Position numbers and translations under genes: made by a program | The notes under the pieces: model-generated | What the model was told of the DNA's origin: nothing | What the model saw: the letters and a program-made list of their open reading frames with translations, nothing else | Database searches by the model: none | Part shown: piece by piece, positions 7,602-15,887 of the stretch | Position numbering within the stretch: the stretch's first letter is position 1 | How the letters are laid out: every line of letters begins with the position of its first letter | Origin: Nocardioides cynanchi | GTDB lineage: Bacteria; Actinomycetota; Actinomycetes; Propionibacteriales; Nocardioidaceae | Direction: 5' to 3' | DNA: 64,000 bases | NCBI RefSeq assembly: GCF_008761635.1 | Contig: NZ_CP044344.1 | Span: 1,984,001-2,048,000, forward strand

Positions 7602-9491
7602 GTGCTTCCCCTTGCCACTCCCCCCCGACCCTGGACCCGCGCCCTGCGCTGGACCCTGGCCGGCGCGGTCGCCCTCGGGGTCGCTGCGACCCTGACGCCG
7701 GCGGCGGCCGGGCGGACGACCGTGACCGTGCCCACCGACGTCCCGACCCACGTCCGGTTGAGCAGCTTCAACCTCCTCGGCTACGGACACACCGCCCCCG
7801 GAGGCGACCGCAACGGCTGGGCGGACGGCGTGACCCGGATGAACTGGGCGGTCCGGATCATCACCAGCAACCACGCGCAGGTGATCGGCTTCCAGGAGAT
7901 GCAGAAGCCGCAGTACCAGCGGTTCCACCAGCTCCTCGGCAGCCAGTACGGCACCTACCCCGGCAACCAGCTGACCACGGCCGCGATGGCCAACACGATC
8001 GCCTGGCAGCGCAGCACCTGGGAGCTGGTCGATGCGCGCACCATCCAGATCCCCTACTTCCACGGCAACCTGATCCGGATGCCCTACGTCCTCCTGCGCA
8101 ACCGGCTGACTGGCCGTGAGGCGTGGTTCTACAACTCGCACAACCCCGCCGACGCGCACGGCCCTGCGCAGCGCTGGCGCAACGCCGCCGTCCGCATCGA
8201 GATCGGGCTGTTCAACCAGCTCCGCACCGACTACCCGACGACCCCGGTGATCAGCACCGGGGACGAGAACGACAAGGCGCAGTACTTCTGCCCGGTCGCC
8301 ACCCAGACCGACATGCGCGCCAGCAACGGCGGCGGCGTGCTCGCGGGCACCTGCGTCGCACCGGCCGCCATGCACGTCGACTGGGTGATGGGCAGTACCG
8401 GGGTCTCGTTCACCTGGCACGACGCCCTGCACACCGCCCTGGTCCGCAAGACCACCGACCACTTCGTGGTGATGGCCGACGCGGTCCTGCCCTCCGACCC
8501 GGTGCTGACGACCCAGACCACGCACGCGGTCGTCCTGACGCTCGACGGGCTCACGTCCCGCGCCGTCAAGGGCGCCCTGGCCGGCGGTACGGCGCCGCAC
8601 CTCGCAGCCCTGGCGGCCGGTGGCGCCTCGACCCTCAACGCCCGCACCGAGGCCGAGGGCACCGGGCTGCTGTCGACGCTGGGCGGCATCCTCACCGGCC
8701 GTCCGGTCGACCCGACCGTCGGCGGCACCGGTGTCGGCTGGCCCGGCGACCCGGGCGGCACCGTCGCGAACGCGGCCGGTCACTACGTGTCCAGCGTGTT
8801 CGACATCGTGCACAACGCCGGTAGGCACACAGCGCTCTACAGCAGCCGGAGCGCGGTCGGCCGGCTCGCGACCAGCTGGGACGCCGCCAACGGCGGCGTC
8901 GACCCGGTCGGCCTCGACAACGGGACCGCGAAGATCGGCCGGTACGTGCCGACCCGGACCGACGCCGAGCTCGTCGACTCGCTGGTCGCCCAGCTGTCGA
9001 CCAAGCCGCCCACGCTCGCGGTCGCCCAGCTCTCCGCACTGAGCAACGCCGGCATCCACCACGGCTTCCGCAGCCCGGAGTACGCCGCGTCCCTGGCCGC
9101 GACGGACCGGCTCGTCGGGCGGGTCGTCGACGCGATCGCCGCGAATCCGGCACTGGCCGGTCACACCCTCCTGGTGGTCACCGCCAACCGCGGCGGCAGC
9201 CGCAAGACCAGCGACCCGACCACCCTGCCGTCGGTCTACCGCGTGCCGCTGCTGGTCTCCGGCCCCGGCGTCCTGCCGGGCGGCGACCTCTACGCCATGA
9301 ACCCGCAGTACACCGACCCCGGCAGCGCCAACCCCGGGTACGACCTGCCGGCGCCGATCCGCAACACGCTGGTCGCCGACCTGGTCACCAAGCAGCTCGG
9401 ACTGCCGCCGGTGCCGGGGTCGACCATGGGCTGGAGCCAGGACTTCACGGTCCTGGCGCCACCGGCACCGCCGCTGCCTCCGACCCCGTGA
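7602..9491 (+). CDS. Secreted EEP phosphodiesterase fused to a degenerate alkaline-phosphatase-fold domain
   Basis: Start is GTG 7602 (629 aa), 9 nt after GAAGGA; the frame continues upstream but has no better start. A signal peptide (Arg-containing n-region, then LAGAVALGVAATLTPAAAG) is followed by an EEP domain (~40-290) with intact FNLLG, FQEMQ, NSHNPADAH, GDENDK, VDWVMG and TDHF. Residues ~300-615 are a type-I phosphodiesterase/alkaline-phosphatase fold: LTLDGL supplies the first Asp and GTGLLSTLGGILTG the nucleophile-type Thr. However, the usual Asp of the D-x-x-x-GH motif is missing (LSNAGIHHG), and the usual DHG is NRG (TANRGGS). The second domain may be a pseudo-enzyme. The C-terminus is Pro-rich. 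Upstream lie two direct-repeat operator candidates. Confidence 0.85.
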   Translation: MLPLATPPRPWTRALRWTLAGAVALGVAATLTPAAAGRTTVTVPTDVPTHVRLSSFNLLGYGHTAPGGDRNGWADGVTRMNWAVRIITSNHAQVIGFQEMQKPQYQRFHQLLGSQYGTYPGNQLTTAAMANTIAWQRSTWELVDARTIQIPYFHGNLIRMPYVLLRNRLTGREAWFYNSHNPADAHGPAQRWRNAAVRIEIGLFNQLRTDYPTTPVISTGDENDKAQYFCPVATQTDMRASNGGGVLAGTCVAPAAMHVDWVMGSTGVSFTWHDALHTALVRKTTDHFVVMADAVLPSDPVLTTQTTHAVVLTLDGLTSRAVKGALAGGTAPHLAALAAGGASTLNARTEAEGTGLLSTLGGILTGRPVDPTVGGTGVGWPGDPGGTVANAAGHYVSSVFDIVHNAGRHTALYSSRSAVGRLATSWDAANGGVDPVGLDNGTAKIGRYVPTRTDAELVDSLVAQLSTKPPTLAVAQLSALSNAGIHHGFRSPEYAASLAATDRLVGRVVDAIAANPALAGHTLLVVTANRGGSRKTSDPTTLPSVYRVPLLVSGPGVLPGGDLYAMNPQYTDPGSANPGYDLPAPIRNTLVADLVTKQLGLPPVPGSTMGWSQDFTVLAPPAPPLPPTP

Positions 9492-9555
9492 GCGAGGGCG
9501 GGTGGAGCTCCGGGTGACCGGTGCCGGGTGCTCCGGATGAGCGCGGGCCCCGACC

Positions 9556-9561
9556 TATACT
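9556..9561 (+). promoter_or_regulatory. Putative -10 (TATACT) of the sulfatase gene
   Basis: TATACT is the best -10 match upstream of the sulfatase. It implies transcription from about 9568 and a ~30-nt leader containing ACAGGA. No convincing -35 is visible. Confidence 0.45.
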
Positions 9562-9597
9562 GACCCGGACCTCCCCCGCCCGAACAGGACCTCCTCC

Positions 9598-11181
9598 ATG
9601 CCGCTCGCCTCACTGGGCACGCGAGCGCTCGCCGTGGCAGCAGTGGTCAGTGCGGCCGGGCTCGGCCTCGGCGCCTGCGACAGCCAGGGCAAGCCGTCGG
9701 CCCACCACCGGCCGCACTACACCGCGCCGAGCGGCAAGGCACCGGTCGCCGGGCCGGGCGGGCACGGGCTGGGGCTCGGCAAGCCGCTGTCGCCCACGCC
9801 GTTCCACCAGCCGGTCGCCCGCCCCAACCTGTTGATGATCACCGCCGACGACGCGGCCTGGAACGACATGAAGTACATGCCCCACCTCCAGGCCCTGATG
9901 GCCGAGCAGGGCATCACCCTGCGCAACGGCATGGCCCCGACCCCGATCTGCGTCCCGGCCCGGGCCTCGTTGCTCTCGGGGCAGTACGCCCACAACCACG
10001 GTGCAGTCACCATCAACGGCACCGGCGGCGGCGTCTCGGCGTTCCCCGACACCCAGACCCTCCCGGTCTGGCTGCGCAGCTCCGGCTACCGCACGATGTT
10101 CGTCGGCAAGTACCTCAACGGGTACGGCGAGGCCGACGCGCCGACCTACGTGCCGCCCGGCTGGAGCGACTGGCACGGCACGGTCGACCCCTCGACGTAC
10201 AACTACGTGATGCCGACGGTGAACAACAACGGTCATCTGACGCAGTACCACCGCTACAACTCCACCGTGATCAGCGACATCTCCAACCGGCTGCTCGCGC
10301 AGCCGCGGACCGCGCGCAAGCCCTGGTACATGTGGGTCAACTACGTGGCGCCGCACGTCGGCGGACCGACCGGCCCCGACGACCCGGCCCGCACCTTCCC
10401 GAACGACCCGCACCCGCTGAGCACCACGACCCCGGCGGCGCGGGACGCCGGCACGTTCTCGCAGCTGAAGCTGCCGACCAAGCCGGACATGTTCGAGAAC
10501 ACCGACGACAAGACCCTGATCCGGGTGATCCACCAGACGTGGTCCGCGGACCGCCGCCAGGAGCTGCTCGAGGCCTTCCAGCAGCGGGTCGAGGCCCTGC
10601 AGTCGGTGGATCGCGCCCTGGGCCGCACCATCCGCACGCTGCGGCGCACCCACCAGCTCAAGGACACCTACGTCGTGTTCACCTCCGACAACGGGTTCGT
10701 CCTCGGCGAGCACAACCTGACCGGCAAGCTGTGGTACTTCCGCGAGATCATCGGCGTGCCGATGTACATCCGCGGCCCCGGGCTGCCCGCGGGGCGCGTC
10801 AGCCGGGCCCCGGTGACCAACGCCGACTGGGCTCCGACGTTCGCGAAGCTGGCCGGCGCCACCCCGACCGACACCGTCGACGGGGTCGACGTGATGCCGT
10901 GGCTGACCTCGAAGGCGGCCGCCCGGATCGTCCCGGTGGAGGGCTATCCGGTCAAGGGCGGGCTCACGCCCCTCTACACCGGAGTGGTGGACGGACCGTG
11001 GACCTTCGTCGAGGGAAGGGGTGGCCGTGGCGAGCTTTACCGCCGCACCGTGGACCCCTGGCAGAACTCCAACCTGATCCGCGATCCGCGCTACCACGAC
11101 CAGAAGGTGAAGCTGCGCCGACTGACCCATCGGTACGCCGACTGTGCCGGCGCGACGTGCCCCACGGACTTCTACCGGTGA
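9598..11181 (+). CDS. Lipoprotein sulfatase (alkaline-phosphatase superfamily)
   Basis: A 527-aa protein with a lipobox LGAC (Cys27) and hydrophobic leader, so probably a membrane-anchored extracellular lipoprotein. Metal ligands appear in MITADDAAWND (D84/D85) and near SDNGFVLGEH. The modification motif C118-V-P-A-R122 matches the C-x-P-x-R sequence converted to formylglycine in type I sulfatases. It would hydrolyse sulfate esters from a glycan or aryl substrate outside the membrane. It follows the EEP-phosphatase gene by 106 bp. With three sulfotransferase-fold genes within 9 kb, synthesis and removal of a surface sulfate is an attractive but unproven link. The maturation enzyme (formylglycine-generating) is not in this window. 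Confidence 0.88.
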   Translation: MPLASLGTRALAVAAVVSAAGLGLGACDSQGKPSAHHRPHYTAPSGKAPVAGPGGHGLGLGKPLSPTPFHQPVARPNLLMITADDAAWNDMKYMPHLQALMAEQGITLRNGMAPTPICVPARASLLSGQYAHNHGAVTINGTGGGVSAFPDTQTLPVWLRSSGYRTMFVGKYLNGYGEADAPTYVPPGWSDWHGTVDPSTYNYVMPTVNNNGHLTQYHRYNSTVISDISNRLLAQPRTARKPWYMWVNYVAPHVGGPTGPDDPARTFPNDPHPLSTTTPAARDAGTFSQLKLPTKPDMFENTDDKTLIRVIHQTWSADRRQELLEAFQQRVEALQSVDRALGRTIRTLRRTHQLKDTYVVFTSDNGFVLGEHNLTGKLWYFREIIGVPMYIRGPGLPAGRVSRAPVTNADWAPTFAKLAGATPTDTVDGVDVMPWLTSKAAARIVPVEGYPVKGGLTPLYTGVVDGPWTFVEGRGGRGELYRRTVDPWQNSNLIRDPRYHDQKVKLRRLTHRYADCAGATCPTDFYR

Positions 11182-11198
11182 TCGGACGCTCCGGCCGG

Positions 11199-11204
11199 TA
11201 GCGT
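11199..11204 (+). promoter_or_regulatory. -10 hexamer TAGCGT, leaderless start of the MgtE-N/PRC gene
   Basis: TAGCGT ends 8 nt before GTG 11213. No Shine-Dalgarno lies between. Confidence 0.5.
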
Positions 11205-11212
11205 TGGGGGTT

Positions 11213-12493
11213 GTGAGCACCGCCCAGCCAGGGCCGGGCAAGCCCGGCCGCGTCTACGCCGCCCGGCTGGTCGGCCTGCCGATCTTCGACCCCCAGGGTG
11301 ACCAGGTGGGCAAGGTCCGCGACCTCGTCGTCGCGATCCGGTCCGAGACCAGCCAGCCGCGCGTGCTCGGACTGGTGGCCGAGGTGTTCGGGCGACGCCG
11401 GATCTTCGTGCCGATGACCCGCGTGACCAACATCGACAGCGGGCAGGTCTACACCACCGGGCTGCTCAACATGCGCCGCTTCGAGCAGCGCACCACCGAG
11501 ACCCTGGTGATCGGGCAGATGCTCGACCGGACCGTGACGATCGCCTCGAGCGGGATCCGTGGCACCGTCTACGACGTCGCGATGGAGCAGGCCCGGACCC
11601 GCGACTGGGTGCTGTGCCGGGTCGCGGTCCAGGAGCCCGGCAAGGGACTGCGGCGCAAGGGCCAGACCCACGTCGTCGAGTGGCACGACGTGGTCGGCCT
11701 GGTCGGGCGTGAGCCCACCCAGGGCGCCACCCACCTGATCGCCGCGCTCAACGAGATGCGACCGGCTGACGCCGCCAGCGTGATCCACGACCTCCCGCCC
11801 GAGCGTCGTACCGCCGTGGTGGCCGCGATGGACGACGAGCGCCTCGCGGACGTGCTCGAGGAGCTCCCCGAGGAGGACCAGGTCGAGATCCTGGGCCACC
11901 TCGACAGCGAGCGGGCCGCCGACGTGCTCGAGGAGATGTCGCCCGACGACGCCGCGGACCTGATCGCCGACCTGCCGCCCGAGACCGCTGCGACGCTGCT
12001 GGGCCTGATGGAGCCCGACGAGGCCGAGGACGTGCGGCGCCTGATGTCGTACGCCGAGGAGACCGCCGGGGCGATGATGACCCCCGAGCCGGTGATCCTC
12101 GGTCCCGACGCCACGATCGCCGACGCCCTGGCCCAGATCCGCCAGGCCGAGCTCCCGGTCTCGCTGGCCGCCATGGTCTACGTCTGCCGGCAGCCGCTCG
12201 AGACCCCCACCGGGCGCCTGCTCGGGGTCGCCCACTTCCAGCGGCTGCTCCGCGAGCCGCCGTCGACCCTGGTCGCCGCAGCGCTCGACCAGACCATGGA
12301 CCCGCTGCACCCCGAGGCGACGATCGACGAGGTGGCCTCGCACCTGGCGACGTACAACCTGGTCGCCGCCCCCGTCGTCGACGAGGAGGGCCGCCTGCTC
12401 GGCGCGGTCACCGTCGACGACCTGCTCGACCACATGCTGCCGGAGAACTGGCGCGACCAGCCGGTGCGCACCCAGGAGGCGAGCCATGGCTGA
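11213..12493 (+). CDS. MgtE N-domain / CBS protein with PRC-barrel, no transport domain
   Basis: A 426-aa soluble protein starting at GTG 11213, chosen because of the adjacent TAGCGT hexamer. A PRC-barrel-like domain (~15-170: ARLVGLPIFDPQGDQVGKVRDL) is followed by an MgtE intracellular N domain (~180-290), built of Asp/Glu-rich helical repeats (MDDERLADVLEELPEEDQ, LDSERAADVLEEMSPDDA). Paired CBS domains (~290-420) follow. In MgtE transporters these parts sense Mg2+, but the membrane channel domain is absent here. Mycobacterial Rv1232c is the likely orthologue, and the gene order onward (DUF1003, Mrp, TatB) matches the Rv1224-Rv1232c region. It may regulate a separate channel or act in metal sensing; function unproven. 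Confidence 0.85.
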   Translation: MSTAQPGPGKPGRVYAARLVGLPIFDPQGDQVGKVRDLVVAIRSETSQPRVLGLVAEVFGRRRIFVPMTRVTNIDSGQVYTTGLLNMRRFEQRTTETLVIGQMLDRTVTIASSGIRGTVYDVAMEQARTRDWVLCRVAVQEPGKGLRRKGQTHVVEWHDVVGLVGREPTQGATHLIAALNEMRPADAASVIHDLPPERRTAVVAAMDDERLADVLEELPEEDQVEILGHLDSERAADVLEEMSPDDAADLIADLPPETAATLLGLMEPDEAEDVRRLMSYAEETAGAMMTPEPVILGPDATIADALAQIRQAELPVSLAAMVYVCRQPLETPTGRLLGVAHFQRLLREPPSTLVAAALDQTMDPLHPEATIDEVASHLATYNLVAAPVVDEEGRLLGAVTVDDLLDHMLPENWRDQPVRTQEASHG

Positions 12494-12986
12494 GCGCCGG
12501 CCCCGCCTCGACACGCCCAAGGAGCAGCGCCGCCAGCTGATCCGCACGCCGAGCTACGACCGCGACGCGTTCGGCGTCTTCGCCGAGCAGTTCGCCCGCT
12601 TCATGGGCACCGCCCGGTTCCTGATGTGGATGACCGTGTTCGTGCTGTTCTGGGTGGGCTGGAACACCGTGGCGCCCGACCACCTGCGCTTCGACAACTA
12701 CCCCTTCATCTTCCTGACTCTGATCCTCAGCCTCCAGGCGTCGTACGCCGCCCCGCTGATCCTGCTCGCCCAGAACCGCCAGGAGTCGCGCGACAAGGTG
12801 GTCGGCGAGCAGGACCGGCAGGCCAACGCGCGGGCCCACGCCGACATGGAGTTCCTGGCCCGCGAGGTCGCCTCCCTCCGGATGGCCGTCGGCGAGGTCG
12901 CCACCCGCGACTTCCTGCGCTCCGAGCTGCGCACGCTGCGCGACGACCTGGTCGACGCCGACGAGGACGAGGTGTCCACCGCCTGA
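12486..12986 (+). CDS. DUF1003 membrane protein
   Basis: A 166-aa protein with two transmembrane segments (about 42-60, TARFLMWMTVFVLFWVGWN; and 72-92, FIFLTLILSLQASYAAPLIL) separated by a short loop. It ends in a long cytoplasmic, probably coiled-coil tail. The RQESRDKVVGEQD stretch after the second segment is typical of DUF1003. Its ATG lies 8 bp inside the end of the MgtE-N gene, so translation is coupled and a functional partnership is likely, perhaps a membrane anchor for the soluble Mg-sensor-like protein. Biochemical role unknown. Confidence 0.85.
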   Translation: MAERRPRLDTPKEQRRQLIRTPSYDRDAFGVFAEQFARFMGTARFLMWMTVFVLFWVGWNTVAPDHLRFDNYPFIFLTLILSLQASYAAPLILLAQNRQESRDKVVGEQDRQANARAHADMEFLAREVASLRMAVGEVATRDFLRSELRTLRDDLVDADEDEVSTA

Positions 12987-13007
12987 GAGCGGGAACCACC
13001 CGCAACC

Positions 13008-13013
13008 TAGGAT
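13008..13013 (+). promoter_or_regulatory. -10 hexamer TAGGAT upstream of mrp
   Basis: TAGGAT ends 9 nt before ATG 13023, predicting a leader of only a few nucleotides. Confidence 0.45.
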
Positions 13014-13022
13014 GGGCCCGTC

Positions 13023-14177
13023 ATGGACTCTCCCGATGTCGCCCAGCTGACCGCCGCCCTCGCCACCGTCATCGACCCCGAGATCAAGCGGCCGATCACC
13101 GAGCTCGGCATGGTCGAGCACCTCGAAGTCGACGCCGCCGGCGTGGTCGCGGTCACGGTGCTGCTCACCGTGTCCGGCTGCCCGATGAAGGACACCATCG
13201 ACCGCGACGTACGCCGTGCCCTGGGCGGGGTCGCCGGTGTCACCGCCGTCGAGCTGACCCTCGGCGCGATGACCGACGAGCAGCGCGCCGAGCTCCAGAC
13301 CATGCTCCGTGGCGGCAAGCCCGCCAAGGAGATCCCCTTCGCCCAGCCCGGGTCGCTGACCAAGGTCTTCGCGATCGCCAGCGGCAAGGGCGGGGTCGGC
13401 AAGTCGTCGGTCACCGTCAACCTCGCGCTCGCGATGGCCAAGACCGGCCGCGCGGTCGGCATCGTCGACGCCGACATCTACGGCCACTCGATCCCGGCGA
13501 TGCTCGGCATCGCCGACTCCCGGCCCACCCAGGTCAACGAGATGATCATGCCGGTGCCGACGGCGTCCGGCGTCTCGGTGATCTCGATCGGGATGCTGAA
13601 GCCGCGGCGCGAGCAGGTCGTCGCCTGGCGTGGGCCGATGCTCGACCGGGCCCTGGTGCAGATGCTGGCCGACGTCTACTGGGGCGACCTCGACGTGCTC
13701 CTGCTCGACCTGCCGCCGGGCACCGGCGACATGGCGATCTCGCTGGGCCAGCACCTGCCCGGTGCCGAGATCGTGGTCGTGACCACCCCGCAGGAGGCCG
13801 CCGCCGAGGTGGCCGAGCGCGCGGGCACGATGGCCAACATGCTCCACCAGAAGGTCGTCGGGGTGGTGGAGAACATGAGCTACCTGGTCTGCCCCCACTG
13901 CGGCCCCGAGCACCGGCTGGAGCTGTTCGGCAGCGGCGGCGGAGACCGGGTCGCGGCCACCCTGACCAGCCGGTTCGGCTACGACGTACCCGTGCTCTCG
14001 CGGATCCCGATCGAGGAGACGCTGCGCGAGGGCGGCGACTCCGGCAAGCCGGTGGTCGACTCCGATCCCACCTCGGAGTCCGCCCGGGTGCTGGTCGACC
14101 TGGCACAGCAGCTCGACTCACGGGGACGGGGTTTGGCAGGACGCCAGCTCGGACTCACTCCGAGCAGTAGATTCTGA
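13023..14177 (+). CDS. mrp: Mrp/NBP35-type iron-sulfur cluster carrier P-loop ATPase
   Basis: A 384-aa protein. Residues 1-~95 are a MIP18/DUF59 domain (VIDPEIKRPITELGM; SGCPMKDTID holds its conserved Cys). Residues ~110-360 are a MinD/Mrp ATPase with the deviant Walker A GKGGVGKS (121-128), DADIYGHSIP switch I and DLPPGTGD. The CPHC motif (NMSYLVCPHC) is the cluster-binding Cys-x-x-Cys. Mrp proteins bind and deliver Fe-S clusters as dimers. It lies between DUF1003 and tatB exactly as in mycobacteria, but its own -10 (TAGGAT) 9 nt before ATG suggests separate, near-leaderless transcription. Confidence 0.93.
   Translation: MDSPDVAQLTAALATVIDPEIKRPITELGMVEHLEVDAAGVVAVTVLLTVSGCPMKDTIDRDVRRALGGVAGVTAVELTLGAMTDEQRAELQTMLRGGKPAKEIPFAQPGSLTKVFAIASGKGGVGKSSVTVNLALAMAKTGRAVGIVDADIYGHSIPAMLGIADSRPTQVNEMIMPVPTASGVSVISIGMLKPRREQVVAWRGPMLDRALVQMLADVYWGDLDVLLLDLPPGTGDMAISLGQHLPGAEIVVVTTPQEAAAEVAERAGTMANMLHQKVVGVVENMSYLVCPHCGPEHRLELFGSGGGDRVAATLTSRFGYDVPVLSRIPIEETLREGGDSGKPVVDSDPTSESARVLVDLAQQLDSRGRGLAGRQLGLTPSSRF
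14168..14173 (+). promoter_or_regulatory. -10 hexamer TAGATT, leaderless start of tatB
   Basis: TAGATT overlaps the end of mrp and ends 7 nt before ATG 14181. Confidence 0.5.
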
Positions 14178-14180
14178 CCC

Positions 14181-14507
14181 ATGTTCGGAGTCGGACTGCC
14201 GGAGCTGGCGGTGATCGCGTTCGTCGCCGTGCTCGTGTTCGGGCCCGACAAGCTGCCGGAGTTCGCCCGCCAGGCCGGCCGGTTCGCCAAGCAGATGCGC
14301 CAGTTCGCGCGCGAGGCGCGCGACGAGCTGCGTGAGGAGCTGGGTCCGGAGTACGCCGACCTCGAGCTGCGCGACCTCGACCCGCGAACGATCGTCCGCA
14401 AGCACATCGCCGAGGCGATGAGCGAGGCCATGGCCGACCCGCCGAAGGCCCGGGTCCCGGCGCTCGACGTCGACGAGATCCCGCCGTACGACCTGGAAGC
14501 GACCTAG
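14181..14507 (+). CDS. tatB: Sec-independent translocase subunit TatB
   Basis: A 108-aa protein with the Tat A/B hallmark: a short N-terminal membrane helix (MFGVGLPELAVIAFVAVLVFG), the FGP hinge, then an amphipathic helix rich in Arg/Lys/Glu (RQAGRFAKQMRQFAREARDE). The Glu at position 8 in the membrane helix and the long charged tail favour TatB over TatA. TatB with TatC recognises twin-arginine signal peptides. ATG 14181 is 7 nt after a TAGATT hexamer, 3 bp after mrp ends, so it probably also has its own leaderless transcript. Confidence 0.93.
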   Translation: MFGVGLPELAVIAFVAVLVFGPDKLPEFARQAGRFAKQMRQFAREARDELREELGPEYADLELRDLDPRTIVRKHIAEAMSEAMADPPKARVPALDVDEIPPYDLEAT

Positions 14508-14511
14508 CCGG

Positions 14512-15048
14512 TCATCCCCCGCGGCTCTGGACGGCCGCCACGCCGTCGAGTCCGAGCAGCACCGAGCGACCCTCCCCGACCACCGCCTCGACGAAGTCGC
14601 GGCCGACCCGCGTCAGCACGACGTCGCGGCTGCTGCCGTCCACTCCGTGCACGAGGCAGCGCTCGCCGCTGTCGGCAAGCCGGCGCAGCGCCGACCCGAC
14701 TCCGAGCCCGGCCACGGCCGACCAGGCGACCTCCGGGACCGAGCGCTCCGACGCGCCCTCGACGGCGAGCACAGCCCCGAGCCGGACCACCCAGTCCTGG
14801 GTCGGCCCGTGCAGCAGGCACCAGTCCGCGCCCATCCGCTGGAGCACGCCCACCACCCGACCGGGTCCGTGCACGTCCAGGACCACCGCCTCCCCGACCG
14901 AGGCCATCAGCCGGCTCGCCAGCGTGACCGTCGCGTACTCCGCCCGGCTCCGGTCAGCCAGCTCGTCGGCCCGCTCGGCCGCGTAGAGCGCCTCGGCCTG
15001 GCCCTCGAGATCGTCGAGCAGCGCGAACAGCTGGTCGTTCCAGTCCAC
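14512..15048 (-). CDS. Conserved hypothetical protein
   Basis: A 178-aa protein with start taken at GTG 15048 (VDWNDQLFALLDDLEGQAEAL). Upstream codons in the same frame run antisense to the LysM gene and are not credible. The N-terminal ~60 residues form an acidic helix (AERADELADRSRAEYATVTL). The rest is beta-rich with repeated hydrophobic strands (VVGVLQRMGADWCLLHG; DVVLTRVGRDFVEAVVGEG), reminiscent of a small barrel. No catalytic motif, signal peptide or membrane helix is evident. It is convergent with tatB (4 bp apart) and divergent from the LysM gene. A weak CAGGGT hexamer 6 nt before the GTG may be its -10. Function unknown. Confidence 0.65.
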   Translation of the reverse strand: MDWNDQLFALLDDLEGQAEALYAAERADELADRSRAEYATVTLASRLMASVGEAVVLDVHGPGRVVGVLQRMGADWCLLHGPTQDWVVRLGAVLAVEGASERSVPEVAWSAVAGLGVGSALRRLADSGERCLVHGVDGSSRDVVLTRVGRDFVEAVVGEGRSVLLGLDGVAAVQSRGG

Positions 15049-15179
15049 GCCGCCACCCTGCCACGGCGCGACGCCTCGGTCGGCCGTGGTTGTCCACAGC
15101 CGCGACGGACCACCACTTGCGATCAGACGCCAGTCGTCTTTTACTGATGCAAACAGACGCAAACGAAAGGTTCTAGCGC

Positions 15180-15887
15180 GTGACTCTCGGGAGCCGCGGC
15201 GGCCGTGGTCGCTGCTTCGTCGTGTGGTGCGGCGCCAGCACCGCGCTGGTCGGCGCGTTCCTCCTGGCCCGGCGGGGTGTCGCCGATGCCTCGGCGGCGG
15301 TGACGCGGCACGGTCTCGGCCGGCTCCCGTTCGACCGGGCCGTGTCCGACCTCGCTGCGGCCCTGCTCCTGGCCTGCGCCCTGTGGCTGTGGCTGCTGAC
15401 GTCGTACGTCGCCCTCGAGGCGGCCCGCGGACACACCGGCCCGGGGCCTCGCTGGGTGCCCGGCGGCCTGCGACGCCTGGTGCTGTCGGCGTGCGGGGTC
15501 GCAGTGGTGGGTGCCCTGTCCTCCCCGGCCGTCGCTGCCACCGGGTCCGGCCCCCACGCCGGCCCGCGGCACCACCCGGCGTACGCAGTCGCACACGTCC
15601 CCGTCACCGGGCTGCCGCTCCCGGAGCGTGCCGCTGTGTCCCGGCGATCCGCACCGGCCCCGGTCGGCGCCGGACCACGCGGGCCGGCCGACGCGACGGT
15701 GGTGGTCGCACCGGGCGACACCCTGTGGTCGATCGCGGCGCGACAGGTGCCGGACGACGCCCCGGACGCCGTCGTGGCCGATCGCTGGCACGCGATCTAT
15801 GCCGCCAACCGGAGCCGGATCGGCCCGGACCCCGACCTGATCCTCCCCGGCCTCCTGCTGCACGTCCCCGGAAAGGAACGCCCATGA
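15180..15887 (+). CDS. LysM-domain membrane protein
   Basis: A 235-aa protein starting at GTG 15180 with AAAGG 9 nt upstream. Two hydrophobic segments at the N-terminus (~12-30 and ~58-78), plus a third around 100-120, place it in the membrane. After a Pro/Ala/His linker the C-terminus is one LysM domain (VVAPGDTLWSIAARQV ... NRSRIGPDPDLILPGLLLHVP), which binds peptidoglycan or chitin-type N-acetylglucosamine chains. The stop overlaps the next ATG (ATGA). A LysM protein beside secA is common in actinobacteria. Role probably structural or regulatory at the wall. Confidence 0.85.
   Translation: MTLGSRGGRGRCFVVWCGASTALVGAFLLARRGVADASAAVTRHGLGRLPFDRAVSDLAAALLLACALWLWLLTSYVALEAARGHTGPGPRWVPGGLRRLVLSACGVAVVGALSSPAVAATGSGPHAGPRHHPAYAVAHVPVTGLPLPERAAVSRRSAPAPVGAGPRGPADATVVVAPGDTLWSIAARQVPDDAPDAVVADRWHAIYAANRSRIGPDPDLILPGLLLHVPGKERP

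Noticed and set aside
15149..15164. GCAAAC repeat (10-bp period) upstream of the LysM gene as an operator
   Set aside because: Only two short copies in an AT-richer patch; no matching site elsewhere and no known motif, so too weak.
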